Positions 18,120 through 26,293 of a DNA stretch of 64,000 nt are shown here, in pieces. Source of the stretch: CBFHMJ01 sp965656875 (GTDB lineage: Bacteria; Pseudomonadota; Gammaproteobacteria; Enterobacterales; Alteromonadaceae); contig CBFHMJ010000003.1 of assembly GCA_965656875.1 (NCBI GenBank), positions 124,001 through 188,000 on the forward strand, in the 5' to 3' direction. Made by a program: the position numbers and the translations under genes. Numbering within the stretch: position 1 is the first letter of the stretch; the number at the start of each line of letters is the position of its first letter. The notes under the pieces were generated by a model. That model made no database searches and had not been told where the DNA came from. It saw nothing but the letters and a program-made list of their open reading frames with translations.

Positions 18120-18953
18120 ATGCAAATCCAGGCGATGGCCTATCGACGAAAGCGCCAGGCGACTTCCGCATTGTTAATGTCTGGCATGCTCTCAGTGCTG
18201 CTGATGAGTCATGCGACAAATGCTGCTCAAGATGCAGCGCAAAACGTGCCACTGATGACACTTGATAAAAACCGCATCATGCTCGATGAGAAACACAAAC
18301 GTGAAGTCTTTCGCGTGTTCAATCCCACCAATGATTATCAAACCTATCGTATCAGCATTATTGATATGGCAATGGATGAAAAAGGGACATTAAAAGAAGT
18401 GGAGCAAGCCGATCATTCTGCGCGTTCTTTCTTTCGTGTCGGTCCGCGCATGGGGCGTAATATCCCACCCAACATTAGCCAGATTTTCAAAGTGATGCTA
18501 CGTAAAAAAGGTATCGAAGCCGGGGAATATCGTAGCCACATTAAAGTTGAAGCCATGATGCCACCGCCGCCAGAGTACGATGAACCGGGCATTTATATGC
18601 GACCTAACTTCGTTTATACCGTGCCAGTATTCGTGCGATATGGTGATCTGAAGGTGCAACTCGGCGTGGAAAATATTCAACTATCAACTGATGATACCGG
18701 GAAGCCATTACTGGATTTTGACCTGATACGCGAAGGCAATCGCAGTACTTACGGTACATTGACGGTAACGCTTAACGGTGAAGATGTGGTGTTATCTCGT
18801 CCTGGTCTTGCCGTGTATAACGAACAGACTGCCGTGCATTTTAGCCTGCCGTTGCAAGCTGATATGCCATCGTCAGGTTTACTGAATCTGACTTTTGAAG
18901 AGGACCCGGCCTATGGTGGCGACCAGTTCATTGAAAAACAATATCGCTTTTAA
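18120..18953 (+). CDS. PapD-like periplasmic pilus chaperone (atypical)
   Basis: 277 residues from ATG 18120, which is preceded by TGAGGA. A longer in-frame reading from 17949 would put a nonsense stretch before the signal peptide (ATSALLMSGMLSVLLMSHATNAA). The mature part looks like two immunoglobulin-like domains: an N-terminal strand LDKNRIMLDEKHKREVFRVFNPTN, a central NIPPNISQIFKVMLRKK where PapD-type chaperones carry their linker strand, and a C-terminal domain. It would fold and deliver the pilin-like proteins encoded from 20138 to the usher at 21919. Standard PapD signature motifs are weak, so it belongs to a divergent chaperone branch. Confidence 0.75.
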   Translation: MQIQAMAYRRKRQATSALLMSGMLSVLLMSHATNAAQDAAQNVPLMTLDKNRIMLDEKHKREVFRVFNPTNDYQTYRISIIDMAMDEKGTLKEVEQADHSARSFFRVGPRMGRNIPPNISQIFKVMLRKKGIEAGEYRSHIKVEAMMPPPPEYDEPGIYMRPNFVYTVPVFVRYGDLKVQLGVENIQLSTDDTGKPLLDFDLIREGNRSTYGTLTVTLNGEDVVLSRPGLAVYNEQTAVHFSLPLQADMPSSGLLNLTFEEDPAYGGDQFIEKQYRF

Positions 18954-19235
18954 TGATGCATTGATTAATGCCTCGAACGCCTCATTAAGGCAACGACACC
19001 AGACAAACAGACAGGCATTGCTGGTTACTGCCTGTTGTTTCTTTGGCTTGGTGATCCGCTCCGATATGTTAGAACAGCAAGTATGGCGCATTGAGCTGAT
19101 GAAGCCTGCCGGGATTACACAATCTCAGATAAACCGAATAAGAACAGGCTGATTCAGCTGTGTATCTGGATCGTAAGAATATTGAATAGTAAAGCGATGA
19201 AAACCGCAGGGTGTGAACGAAATGGACACTCAGAT
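18954..19235. other. Intergenic region between chaperone and b561 gene
   Basis: About 280 bases between convergent genes. An 85-codon ORF that begins inside the chaperone gene is judged a shadow. No other signal seen before the terminator hairpin. Confidence 0.4.
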
Positions 19236-19269
19236 AAGAAAAGAGCGAGTCGTTGTGCAGACTCGCTCT
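19236..19269 (-). terminator. Terminator of the cytochrome b561 gene
   Basis: On the minus strand AGAGCGAGTC, an 8-base loop and GACTCGCTCT are followed by TTTTCTT. The stem is a perfect 10 bp. Confidence 0.85.
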
Positions 19270-19303
19270 GTTGATTTGGGGGAATAGAAATAAACCGTAC
19301 AAA

Positions 19304-19849
19304 TTATTTCATCGAAAACATCCGACTTAACGTGCCATCTTTATCTATAAACTGATGCTTTAACGCACCCAGCACATGTACCACGATAGCCGCAATAATG
19401 ATTGGCGGTAACATCTCATGAATTTCATGACCCACACCCGCAACCGTTTCGTTCACAGGAATTAATTTACCAGTCGCTGCATCAACCGTCTTTGCTAAAA
19501 CTTCGAAGTCAAAGATATATAGTCCACGGCCACTGCCGCCAGACATCATCATCCCCGACACAGGAAATAACACGGTAGATAAAATTAATACCCAGTGAAC
19601 CAGACGTGCCAGGCCTTGTTGTAGCTGACTGGCTGCGGTGATCGGTTGTGGCCAGCCTTCCCGAATCCGCCAGATAATACGAGGAATGGCGATTAACAGA
19701 ATCAACATGCCGAAAGATTTATGCCAGCCATACAAGCCATAACTTTCAGTTTCAGCCATGTACAGACCCACGGCGATAAGTCCGATCATGCCCAGCCCCA
19801 TGATGCTGTGCAGTACTCGGGTGGTTTTTGATAATAAAGGTGTTTGCAT
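19304..19849 (-). CDS. Cytochrome b561 family protein (YceJ-like)
   Basis: 181 residues from ATG 19849; the longer reading to 20047 adds 66 codons without membrane or family sequence. Four membrane segments are visible, with His in RVLHSIMG, YGWHKSFG, LVHWVLIL and VHVLGALKHQF positioned as haem ligands. The family moves electrons between the quinone pool and periplasmic acceptors. The gene lies on the opposite strand between the chaperone gene and the pilin genes, an unusual interruption of a pilus locus. It has its own terminator, so it is probably an independent transcription unit. Confidence 0.9.
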   Translation of the reverse strand: MQTPLLSKTTRVLHSIMGLGMIGLIAVGLYMAETESYGLYGWHKSFGMLILLIAIPRIIWRIREGWPQPITAASQLQQGLARLVHWVLILSTVLFPVSGMMMSGGSGRGLYIFDFEVLAKTVDAATGKLIPVNETVAGVGHEIHEMLPPIIIAAIVVHVLGALKHQFIDKDGTLSRMFSMK

Positions 19850-20111
19850 TAGGAGTTCCACGCTCTTGTTACTTTGAACAAACCATAACCAGTCATTGGT
19901 TAAACGAGGGTTAAGATAGTTGAATGAAAAAACCTTATCAAGCGGAACAATCACATGGCTGTGCGCGAAATGTATACAAATTGTCGTGTTTTTCACTGTT
20001 TTAGCGGAAAGATTTCTCGTATTTCTTAATTTAGGAACGAACGGCACTCGAGGTGTCGTTTCGCTCCGTTCTCAGATAACCCGTCCATCAGGACGTGAAC
20101 GGTGCTTATCT

Positions 20112-20123
20112 TTGATTAATCAA
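20112..20123. promoter_or_regulatory. Palindrome just upstream of the first pilin gene
   Basis: TTGATTAATCAA is a perfect 12-bp palindrome ending 14 bases before the pilin start, so it may be an operator or an mRNA-level element. Confidence 0.35.
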
Positions 20124-20137
20124 TGAGGAATACAACA

Positions 20138-20641
20138 ATGAAAAAATTATTAATCGCAACACTATTAAGTGGGTTTTTGGGGCAGTCGGCTGTGGCTGAG
20201 ACGTTTAAGACAAGTGTCGTCGTAAACAATGTTGAAAACAATTTAAGCGCTAATGATGCTACTCCAATGGTGTTTCCAGCACTGACAATTGACAGTTCAA
20301 CAGAGAACGATCAATCGTGCAGTTTAGGGCATAACTGGAGTAGTTATCCTGCATATAATCAGCTTTGTAGAAACTTGGAATCTGGCAAGCAAAGAGCTCA
20401 GATTGAAGTTGCAGGAGCACCATTAGCTCAAATTCAAGCAGATTTTGCTGCTTCAGATTTGAAAAATGGTTTGGAGCTAAGTGTTTATCACGCTAATTGG
20501 GCTACTTCAAAGGCACTTCAGTTAAACGAAACTGGGCTGGGGTCTTTTGAAATGTGGGGAATTATCTATCTCAGAAATAAAGAAAATGTCGTTACAGAAA
20601 CTACAATTTTTGATTACAACGTCACGCTTTCTTATCTGTAA
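20138..20641 (+). CDS. Pilin-like exported protein 1 of three
   Basis: 167 residues from ATG 20138, preceded by GAGGAA at 8-base spacing; an ATG 15 bases upstream lacks one. Signal peptide MKKLLIATLLSGFLGQSAVA. The mature part shares a pattern with the two following genes: FKTSVVV start, FPALTID, two Cys exactly 15 residues apart ending YNQLC, GAPLAQI, NGLELSVY, LNETG and a final beta strand FDYNVTLSYL. The Tyr next to the last residue is a hallmark of subunits bound by PapD-type chaperones. This is probably a structural or minor fibre subunit. No named pilin family is recognised with certainty. Confidence 0.72.
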   Translation: MKKLLIATLLSGFLGQSAVAETFKTSVVVNNVENNLSANDATPMVFPALTIDSSTENDQSCSLGHNWSSYPAYNQLCRNLESGKQRAQIEVAGAPLAQIQADFAASDLKNGLELSVYHANWATSKALQLNETGLGSFEMWGIIYLRNKENVVTETTIFDYNVTLSYL

Positions 20642-20676
20642 GTTCAATCAACTAAAAAAATTAAAAAGGTGAATTT

Positions 20677-21171
20677 ATGAAAAAGCTTATAACAGCAATG
20701 TTAAGTTCTGTTCTTGTATCTGGAGCTTATGCTGAGACGTTTGATGTTTCAGTCAGTGTGGAGACTACAGATAAAAATATCGGGATTGAGAGAACGCAAG
20801 GAATAGCTTTTCCCGGATTGTTAGTTAATGAATCATCAAAAGTAGGGGATGGTTGTAGTTCATATTACTCTTCAACCTCATACCCGCAGTATAATGAACT
20901 TTGCACCCATGGTGATGAGAGTGCTAAAAGCAATGCTAACTTTGATGTGACAGGATCTCCTCACACCCGTATACAAGTTGAAATAATTAATCCTGAAGTT
21001 CAGAACGGTCTGAAATTAACTTTACATCCATTAAGTGATTACACTTTATCAATGGGAGAAACAGGAGCAAGCAGTTTCCAAACGTATGGTTATTTAGTGG
21101 TAGATAATCTTGAAGCTGTGCAAGCTGGTTCAACAACATTTACCTACACTGTAAACCTTTCTTATATCTAA
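20677..21171 (+). CDS. Pilin-like exported protein 2 of three
   Basis: 164 residues with a signal peptide (MKKLITAMLSSVLVSGAYA) and AAGGTG before the start, 35 bases after the first subunit gene. It repeats the same layout: FDVSVSV, FPGLLVN, a C-x15-C pair ending YNELC, GSPHTRIQ, NGLKLTLH, MGETG and FTYTVNLSYI with a penultimate Tyr. It is probably a paralogue from duplication. A terminator follows, so proteins 1 and 2 may be made in excess of protein 3 and the usher, as for a major subunit. Confidence 0.72.
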   Translation: MKKLITAMLSSVLVSGAYAETFDVSVSVETTDKNIGIERTQGIAFPGLLVNESSKVGDGCSSYYSSTSYPQYNELCTHGDESAKSNANFDVTGSPHTRIQVEIINPEVQNGLKLTLHPLSDYTLSMGETGASSFQTYGYLVVDNLEAVQAGSTTFTYTVNLSYI

Positions 21172-21181
21172 TGAATGGTAA

Positions 21182-21207
21182 GCGATAGCGGTTGCTATCG
21201 CTTTTTT
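21182..21207 (+). terminator. Internal terminator between pilin-like genes 2 and 3
   Basis: GCGATAGC, a 4-base loop and GCTATCGC followed by six T. It sits 18 bases before the start of the next gene, so partial readthrough would lower expression of pilin 3 and the usher. Confidence 0.85.
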
Positions 21208-21224
21208 GCTTTCAGGAGCTAAAA

Positions 21225-21731
21225 ATGAACAAGTTTTTCGTAGTCATTCTAATGATATTGGTAAATCCGTTGTCTGTGAGTGCTGCAACTTTCAAGGCCA
21301 CTACTGAAGTAACAAAATATACTGAAGATCTGAGTCTTATTGAAACCTCAGCATTTATTTTGCCGCCTTTAATTGTTGATAAATCAGTAAAGCAGGGTGA
21401 CAAGTGCTTGTTGTGGACAGGATATATAAATTATGAAGATCGAAATCAACTTTGCAGAGGGGCGGGTCCTGAGTCAAAAAAAGGTAGCCGATTTACATTG
21501 TCTGGAGCTGCTTTTGCTTCAGTGGATATCTCAATTGCTAACGAAGTTGTTTTAAATGGTTTGAGATTAACCACTTATGGCCAGGATTTTACGCCGTCAT
21601 ACAATTTTATGCTAAATGAATCTGGTGAAGTTAATTTCTATGTAACGGGTGAGATTGAACTGATTGATATTGAGCAGGTAGCTTCTGGCACCGTAACGTT
21701 TGATTATGAAGTTACAGCTTCATACAAATAA
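21225..21731 (+). CDS. Pilin-like exported protein 3 of three
   Basis: 168 residues from ATG 21225, with CAGGAG upstream; the longer reading from 21192 runs through the terminator. Signal peptide MNKFFVVILMILVNPLSVSA. It keeps the family pattern (FKATTEV, LPPLIVD, C-x15-C ending RNQLC, NGLRLTTY, LNESG, FDYEVTASYK), but the last residue is Lys and the middle is more diverged. Its place after the terminator and next to the usher suits a tip or minor subunit; that role is inference. Confidence 0.7.
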   Translation: MNKFFVVILMILVNPLSVSAATFKATTEVTKYTEDLSLIETSAFILPPLIVDKSVKQGDKCLLWTGYINYEDRNQLCRGAGPESKKGSRFTLSGAAFASVDISIANEVVLNGLRLTTYGQDFTPSYNFMLNESGEVNFYVTGEIELIDIEQVASGTVTFDYEVTASYK

Positions 21732-21799
21732 CCCCTAAAACAAAACACTTCGCTTTTTTACTAATATTTGTCGCATATCAATCTGTTTTAAAAACAATT

Positions 21800-21839
21800 T
21801 TCCGATTAAAACATCCGTAATTTATTGTTTTAATCGGAA
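21800..21839 (+). promoter_or_regulatory. 14-bp inverted repeat hairpin upstream of the usher
   Basis: TTCCGATTAAAACA and TGTTTTAATCGGAA pair perfectly across a 12-base loop. The right arm contains the GGAA that would serve as ribosome site for the small ORF at 21845, so folding would block its translation. Confidence 0.6.
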
Positions 21840-21844
21840 TCTTC

Positions 21845-21916
21845 ATGAATAAGCTATTTTCCTATATTTCTCTTCGTTCGATTCTGCATCCACCTTTACA
21901 TTGCCGTTGGTACTGA
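21845..21916 (+). CDS. Possible 23-codon leader ORF of the usher
   Basis: ATG 21845 has GGAAT 5 bases upstream and ends in TGA two bases before the usher ATG at 21919. The usher start itself has no visible ribosome site, so it may depend on ribosomes that finish this ORF. The peptide (MNKLFSYISL...) resembles no known leader. Speculative. Confidence 0.4.
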   Translation: MNKLFSYISLRSILHPPLHCRWY

Positions 21917-21918
21917 CC

Positions 21919-24438
21919 ATGAACATACGTGGTGTGCTTTCGTTGCTCGGGTTGGTGAGTGTGCCGCTCGCCGCTGAAACGTTTGATGAGCCGGACTTTC
22001 TGTATCTTGAGCCCTTCCTGGAAAAAATTCCACTGCAAGAATCTATAGAAACGCTGACGTTTGATTACGAGATGTTCTACTTTCCTCTTAGTGAGCTTGC
22101 GTCCATGTTGAGTTTTGCTTTGACGTTTGATGAGCAAAAGCAGCAGTGGTCTGGTTGGGTGTTGAGTGAGCAGAATCAATTTATGTTGGATATCAACACA
22201 CGGGAAAGCTGGGTTCGAGGAGAATTAAAACCAACGACATATCAGGCGTTTTATCAGGAAAGTGGTGAGATTTATATCCATCAGTTGGCGTTACAGGAAT
22301 GGTTTGGTATTGAGACTGAAACAGAGACTATACGTCAGTTAGTCAATTTTACCACCGCCGAGGAACACCCGTTAATTGCACGGATCAAACGTAAAAAAGC
22401 GCACGAAAAAATCCTGTTAAAACGGCTGGCACAGAAACGTACTACGTTGATGCCAGAACAATATCAATGGTATACCCCGGCAAAAATCGATAGCCAGTTA
22501 CAGTTAACCCAGGATAAAGGAAAGGAATTAACGCCTCGCTGGTCGGCCAATGGAGCGATGGATATGGCGTGGTTTGCCACAGATTTTTCGTTGTCTGCTG
22601 CACCAGGAACCCGAAGTGGTCGAGTGCGCTGGTTTAAAGACATGACGTGGCAGGATGTGCCGGTTCATCTTGAACTGGGTGATGTGTATGGCCTGGCGAT
22701 TCCGTTTTCAGGTGGCAGTAGCAGTGGGCGAGGTGTTGCGTTGCTATCGTCCGATGATAAATCGACATCGCTGTTAAGTCGTCGTTTTCAGGGAAATGCA
22801 CCGGAAGGGTGGGAAGCCGAACTCTTTCGTGGTGTGACCGTGGTGGATTTTTTAACTGTGGGCGCCGATCAACAATATGTGTTTGATAATGTGCCAGCGA
22901 GTTTTGGATTCAATGACTATCGAGTGGTGTTATACGGCCCGCTGGGTGAACGCCGAGAGATTGACCACAGTTTTACCGAACAGGATCTTGGCGTCTTGCA
23001 AGGGGAATGGCAACCCGAGATCTCCTGGGTGCAGCCGGGGCAGTCGATGCTGTTCAATACGGGCGCTGGCGGTAAGCAAACATTTTCCGCACAGCTTAGC
23101 TATGGCTTGTTTCGGCAGTTAGCTGTTTCTTTAGGCATGTCTCATGCGATAGAAGACGAAGACACGGAAACAACGGTGTCGGCCAGCTTGCAGGGGTTTA
23201 CTCGCAACAGTGTCTGGTTGTTGAATATGGGGCAGCAGCAACAGTCTGGCAATCTGGGGTTGTCGCTTTCAGGGCGATTAACGTTGTGGGGCTATGATCT
23301 GGGATTTTCGTATTCAGATTTACGTCGCTACAACGAGGGCGATCAGTCGCTGAATCTTAACTCCAGTCTGGAAGGCGACTGGGGATCGGTGTCTATGGGA
23401 GTCGGATGGTTTCGACAACCTGGCGATACAGAGCGCAATCTGTCGCTGCAATACGCGCTGAATCATCAGGCCGTCAGTTTTAATCTGGTGGGACAATTTT
23501 CTGATAATCGGGAGCGACCAGTGACGGGGTCTTTGTCGGCAAGTTCCCGATTTAGTATTGGATCGTTTCGATATTACTCGACCTTTCATAAAACGGGCGG
23601 CTTTCGGGTGGAAAAACAGCAGTTATCCTGGAATGGGCGCTGGAATCGCAATCGCTTAAGTAGCCGCTTAGATCACCAACTGGAGGACGACGAATGGCGC
23701 TGGTCATTTACCTTTGGCCGACAGTTCAGCCAGTTCGCGTTGAGTGCGCAATTGTTTGCAGATTCAGAGCACGACAGAGGGATCTCGCTACGGTTAACAT
23801 CAGGGTTTGATTTTTCCCAGTCACTGTTACCGACCAAATCAGGTGTGAAGAACACCGCGTCAATTCGCGCCCGTGCATTTTTAGATAAGGATTATAACCG
23901 GGCGTTTTCTGCGGGCGATGAATGGTTATCGGGTGTGGGATTTTCCGGGCAAAGTCAGTGGCGTGACTTTATAACTGATGAGTCCGGCACCGTCATGCTA
24001 CCTGGCGCTAAAACGTCGGGAGGGCAGGCGTTGAGTGTTGACTTAAATACCTTGGATGACCCGATGCTATATGTGGAGTCGGGAGAATTATCGGTAGAAA
24101 ATCATGCCGGAGGGATCTCGGATGTCCAGTTTGCCGTTATCCAAACGCTGGAGCTTGAAGGCGAGGTGATGCTAAAGAATGATGAAGGCGATCTGGTTGA
24201 AAAAGGAGGCGTCCCCTTACTGCTTATTGCTGACGATGGCGTTGTCGTGAACCGAACCCGGAGCGAGATGGACGGTTTTTACTTGTTCGATATGTTGAAA
24301 CCAGCGACATACCGAATTGAGGTGGCGGAAGATTATCTGGCAAGAAAACAATTACAACAGCAAGATGTTTCTGTGATTGATTTAACCGCGACAGAGGAAG
24401 GAGCTATTGTGCCATCGATTGTGCTGGAAAGCCGATAA
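21919..24438 (+). CDS. Outer-membrane fimbrial usher-like protein
   Basis: 839 residues with a short signal peptide ending PLAAE. The N-terminal region (YFPLSELASMLSFAL, then GWVLSEQNQFMLDI) is the periplasmic domain typical of divergent ushers. The centre is rich in alternating beta strands for the barrel, with the usher motif YRVVLYGPLGERREI near residue 340. A C-terminal FLDKDYNRAFSAGDEWLSGVGF module and a carboxypeptidase-regulatory-like LLLIADDGVVVNRTRSEMDG resemble the end of TcfC-type ushers. It would secrete the subunits from 20138 with help of the chaperone at 18120. It follows a hairpin and a leader ORF, so its dose may be held low. Role confident, subclass less so. Confidence 0.82.
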   Translation: MNIRGVLSLLGLVSVPLAAETFDEPDFLYLEPFLEKIPLQESIETLTFDYEMFYFPLSELASMLSFALTFDEQKQQWSGWVLSEQNQFMLDINTRESWVRGELKPTTYQAFYQESGEIYIHQLALQEWFGIETETETIRQLVNFTTAEEHPLIARIKRKKAHEKILLKRLAQKRTTLMPEQYQWYTPAKIDSQLQLTQDKGKELTPRWSANGAMDMAWFATDFSLSAAPGTRSGRVRWFKDMTWQDVPVHLELGDVYGLAIPFSGGSSSGRGVALLSSDDKSTSLLSRRFQGNAPEGWEAELFRGVTVVDFLTVGADQQYVFDNVPASFGFNDYRVVLYGPLGERREIDHSFTEQDLGVLQGEWQPEISWVQPGQSMLFNTGAGGKQTFSAQLSYGLFRQLAVSLGMSHAIEDEDTETTVSASLQGFTRNSVWLLNMGQQQQSGNLGLSLSGRLTLWGYDLGFSYSDLRRYNEGDQSLNLNSSLEGDWGSVSMGVGWFRQPGDTERNLSLQYALNHQAVSFNLVGQFSDNRERPVTGSLSASSRFSIGSFRYYSTFHKTGGFRVEKQQLSWNGRWNRNRLSSRLDHQLEDDEWRWSFTFGRQFSQFALSAQLFADSEHDRGISLRLTSGFDFSQSLLPTKSGVKNTASIRARAFLDKDYNRAFSAGDEWLSGVGFSGQSQWRDFITDESGTVMLPGAKTSGGQALSVDLNTLDDPMLYVESGELSVENHAGGISDVQFAVIQTLELEGEVMLKNDEGDLVEKGGVPLLLIADDGVVVNRTRSEMDGFYLFDMLKPATYRIEVAEDYLARKQLQQQDVSVIDLTATEEGAIVPSIVLESR

Positions 24439-24504
24439 ATGGGGAGAGATAGCGTGGAGTTAATCGAAAAATCACAGATTTTTAAGATTCAGACGATAGA
24501 AATA

Positions 24505-24539
24505 AATAACCAGAAAGTCGGGGGAACTTTCTGGTTATT
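24505..24539. terminator. Long hairpin between usher and AraC gene
   Basis: AATAACCAGAAAGT and ACTTTCTGGTTATT form a perfect 14-bp stem with a 7-base loop between convergent genes. There is no long T run, but the position fits a terminator. Confidence 0.65.
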
Positions 24540-24590
24540 GGTCGTGTTGTCAGGAGTATTTCAGGGTTTCCGTATGGAACGGGTTGAAGC

Positions 24591-25607
24591 TTATGAAGGC
24601 AAGGCTTCAGCTTCAGATTCGGCTTGCGCCATAGCAGCACGTTGTTGCGTTACGTAATGCCGGGGCGACAGGCCAAATTTCTCTTTAAATGCACGGCTAA
24701 AGCTGTCGTAGGTGTCAAAGCCAACAGCAAACGCGATTGCTGTCGGTTGCTCGCCACGCATTAATTGTATTTCTGCTTTGCTCAGTCGGTAATCTTTCAG
24801 GTATTGCACCGGGCTGATATTCATATCAGCTTTGACGCGCCGTTGTAGCTGGCGAGCGCTCATATGAAAGTAACCGGCAATATCATCCACACTAATGCCG
24901 TGATGTTTATAGATTTGGCTAATGACTAACATGAACTGACTGGCAAATTCACTTTCAACCACAGGTTCAGACGTTGTTTCTGTGTAACCAGCGTCAACGG
25001 CTGATGATTTAGCTGATGGATTCATCCTTGATTCGGACTGGCTGGGTTGAGGTTGGTGTGTGACCAGCGCGGCATCAACCGTATTCACTGCGAATGTCAG
25101 TTCAGTATCAGGCAAACTATTGCTGACTGTGGAAGCCGTGGACGACTGCGATATCACGGATTGATCCGATTGCCTTAAGGCGCTGTCCGCTTTAATGGCA
25201 ACATCCACTGTATTGATATCGACAGGTTTATTCATGCTGTCAGATTTATGCAGACCGGGTTTATTTGTCCCATGTGAGCTTGCTGAAATGCCAGGAGCGA
25301 CGGGTTTTTCCAGCCGTTCTTTTAGCTGGCAAGCTTGCTGACAGATTTTTTTCAGGTAGGGCGGTGGCGTTCGCTCTCGCTCTACCGTTGTGAGTAATTG
25401 AGACATTGCATGATGTACCGCCATGACAAACGCTTTGTTATCATCGCTGGCAGGTACGGTTATCAAATGTCCCGAAGTTAATTGATGTGAAATTGGGTTA
25501 AGAATTTTGAAACACGGATTGTCGCGCCCCAACGCGTTCGCTCTCGCATAATAGATGAGTCCGACAACGCCAGGTACGAACAAGATCAGGATAACTGTAT
25601 AAAACAT
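24591..25607 (-). CDS. AraC family regulator with N-terminal membrane anchor
   Basis: About 338 residues. The first 22 are strongly hydrophobic (FYTVILILFVPGVVGLIYYA), a membrane anchor or uncleaved signal rarely seen in this family. A Ser/Thr-rich linker of about 200 residues precedes the AraC-type double HTH (from about 245: ISVDDIAGYFHMSARQLQRRV, then IAFAVGFDTYDSFSRAFKEKFGLSP). It probably controls the adjacent pilus genes, because it faces the usher and closes the locus. A GTG three codons upstream (25616) is an alternative start; neither has a strong ribosome site. Confidence 0.85.
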   Translation of the reverse strand: MFYTVILILFVPGVVGLIYYARANALGRDNPCFKILNPISHQLTSGHLITVPASDDNKAFVMAVHHAMSQLLTTVERERTPPPYLKKICQQACQLKERLEKPVAPGISASSHGTNKPGLHKSDSMNKPVDINTVDVAIKADSALRQSDQSVISQSSTASTVSNSLPDTELTFAVNTVDAALVTHQPQPSQSESRMNPSAKSSAVDAGYTETTSEPVVESEFASQFMLVISQIYKHHGISVDDIAGYFHMSARQLQRRVKADMNISPVQYLKDYRLSKAEIQLMRGEQPTAIAFAVGFDTYDSFSRAFKEKFGLSPRHYVTQQRAAMAQAESEAEALPS

Positions 25608-25830
25608 ATTTACCACGCTATGTTCATAATTATTTGATTTTTAGGATAAAAGAGACACAGTCTGGTGGGGACTGCGTCTCTTGGGTCGTTGTGTGTGTTT
25701 TATTACTAATGTGTAGAATTTAGGAAAATCTACAAAACCGAGTATATTGATGTGTATCATTTTTCGCAACGGTAAATTTAAAAAAATAATTAAAAAATTA
25801 AAAATAATTAAAATGTGAGTCAAAAGTTAA

Positions 25831-26217
25831 ATGAATGAAACTAAAGTTAATCAATGTTTACTTGCGCTGCCCTATGCTGAATGTGGCTATCCTTTTGGCC
25901 CGGATGTTCAGGTTTATAAGGTAAAAGGGAAGGTGTTTGCGTTGTTGGCTCAGGGGAAAATCTCTGAGCACTATTGGCTAAATCTGAAGTGTGATCCGGA
26001 TGAGGCGGCGGCACTCAGAGATATTTTTCCTTCGGTTACACCGGGTTACCACATGGATAAAAAACATTGGAATACGGTTATTTTGGATAACACGGTGCCT
26101 GCGGGGGAAATAGAAAGAATGATTGAAAACTCTTATTGGCTGGTGGTGGCTAAATTACCGAAGAAGATCAGAACACTTATTGAGTTGCCGAATGCTGGAA
26201 ATGAGTCAGTGAAATAA
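25831..26217 (+). CDS. MmcQ/YjbR family DNA-binding-like protein
   Basis: 128 residues with the YjbR pattern: ALPYAECGYPFGPDVQVYKVKGKVFALL at the start, LNLKCDPDEA, GYHMDKKHWNTVIL and a C-terminal IENSYWLVVAKLPKK. The family has a CyaY-like fold. Its biological role is poorly defined, though DNA binding has been proposed. The start has no clear ribosome site. Its neighbours give no hint of function. Confidence 0.9.
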   Translation: MNETKVNQCLLALPYAECGYPFGPDVQVYKVKGKVFALLAQGKISEHYWLNLKCDPDEAAALRDIFPSVTPGYHMDKKHWNTVILDNTVPAGEIERMIENSYWLVVAKLPKKIRTLIELPNAGNESVK

Positions 26218-26293
26218 AGTAAGAGCAGTTAACTTTGAGGTATTGCTGAACCAGACGGTTTTCTGCTCTTTACGGTTGTTAGTGTATCAGGTT

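Noticed and set aside
18895..19152. 85-codon ORF overlapping the chaperone 3' end
   Set aside because: Starts inside a real gene in another frame; no ribosome site or recognisable domain.
24439..24657. 72-codon ORF directly after the usher
   Set aside because: Runs through the long hairpin and into the AraC gene on the other strand; no ribosome site.
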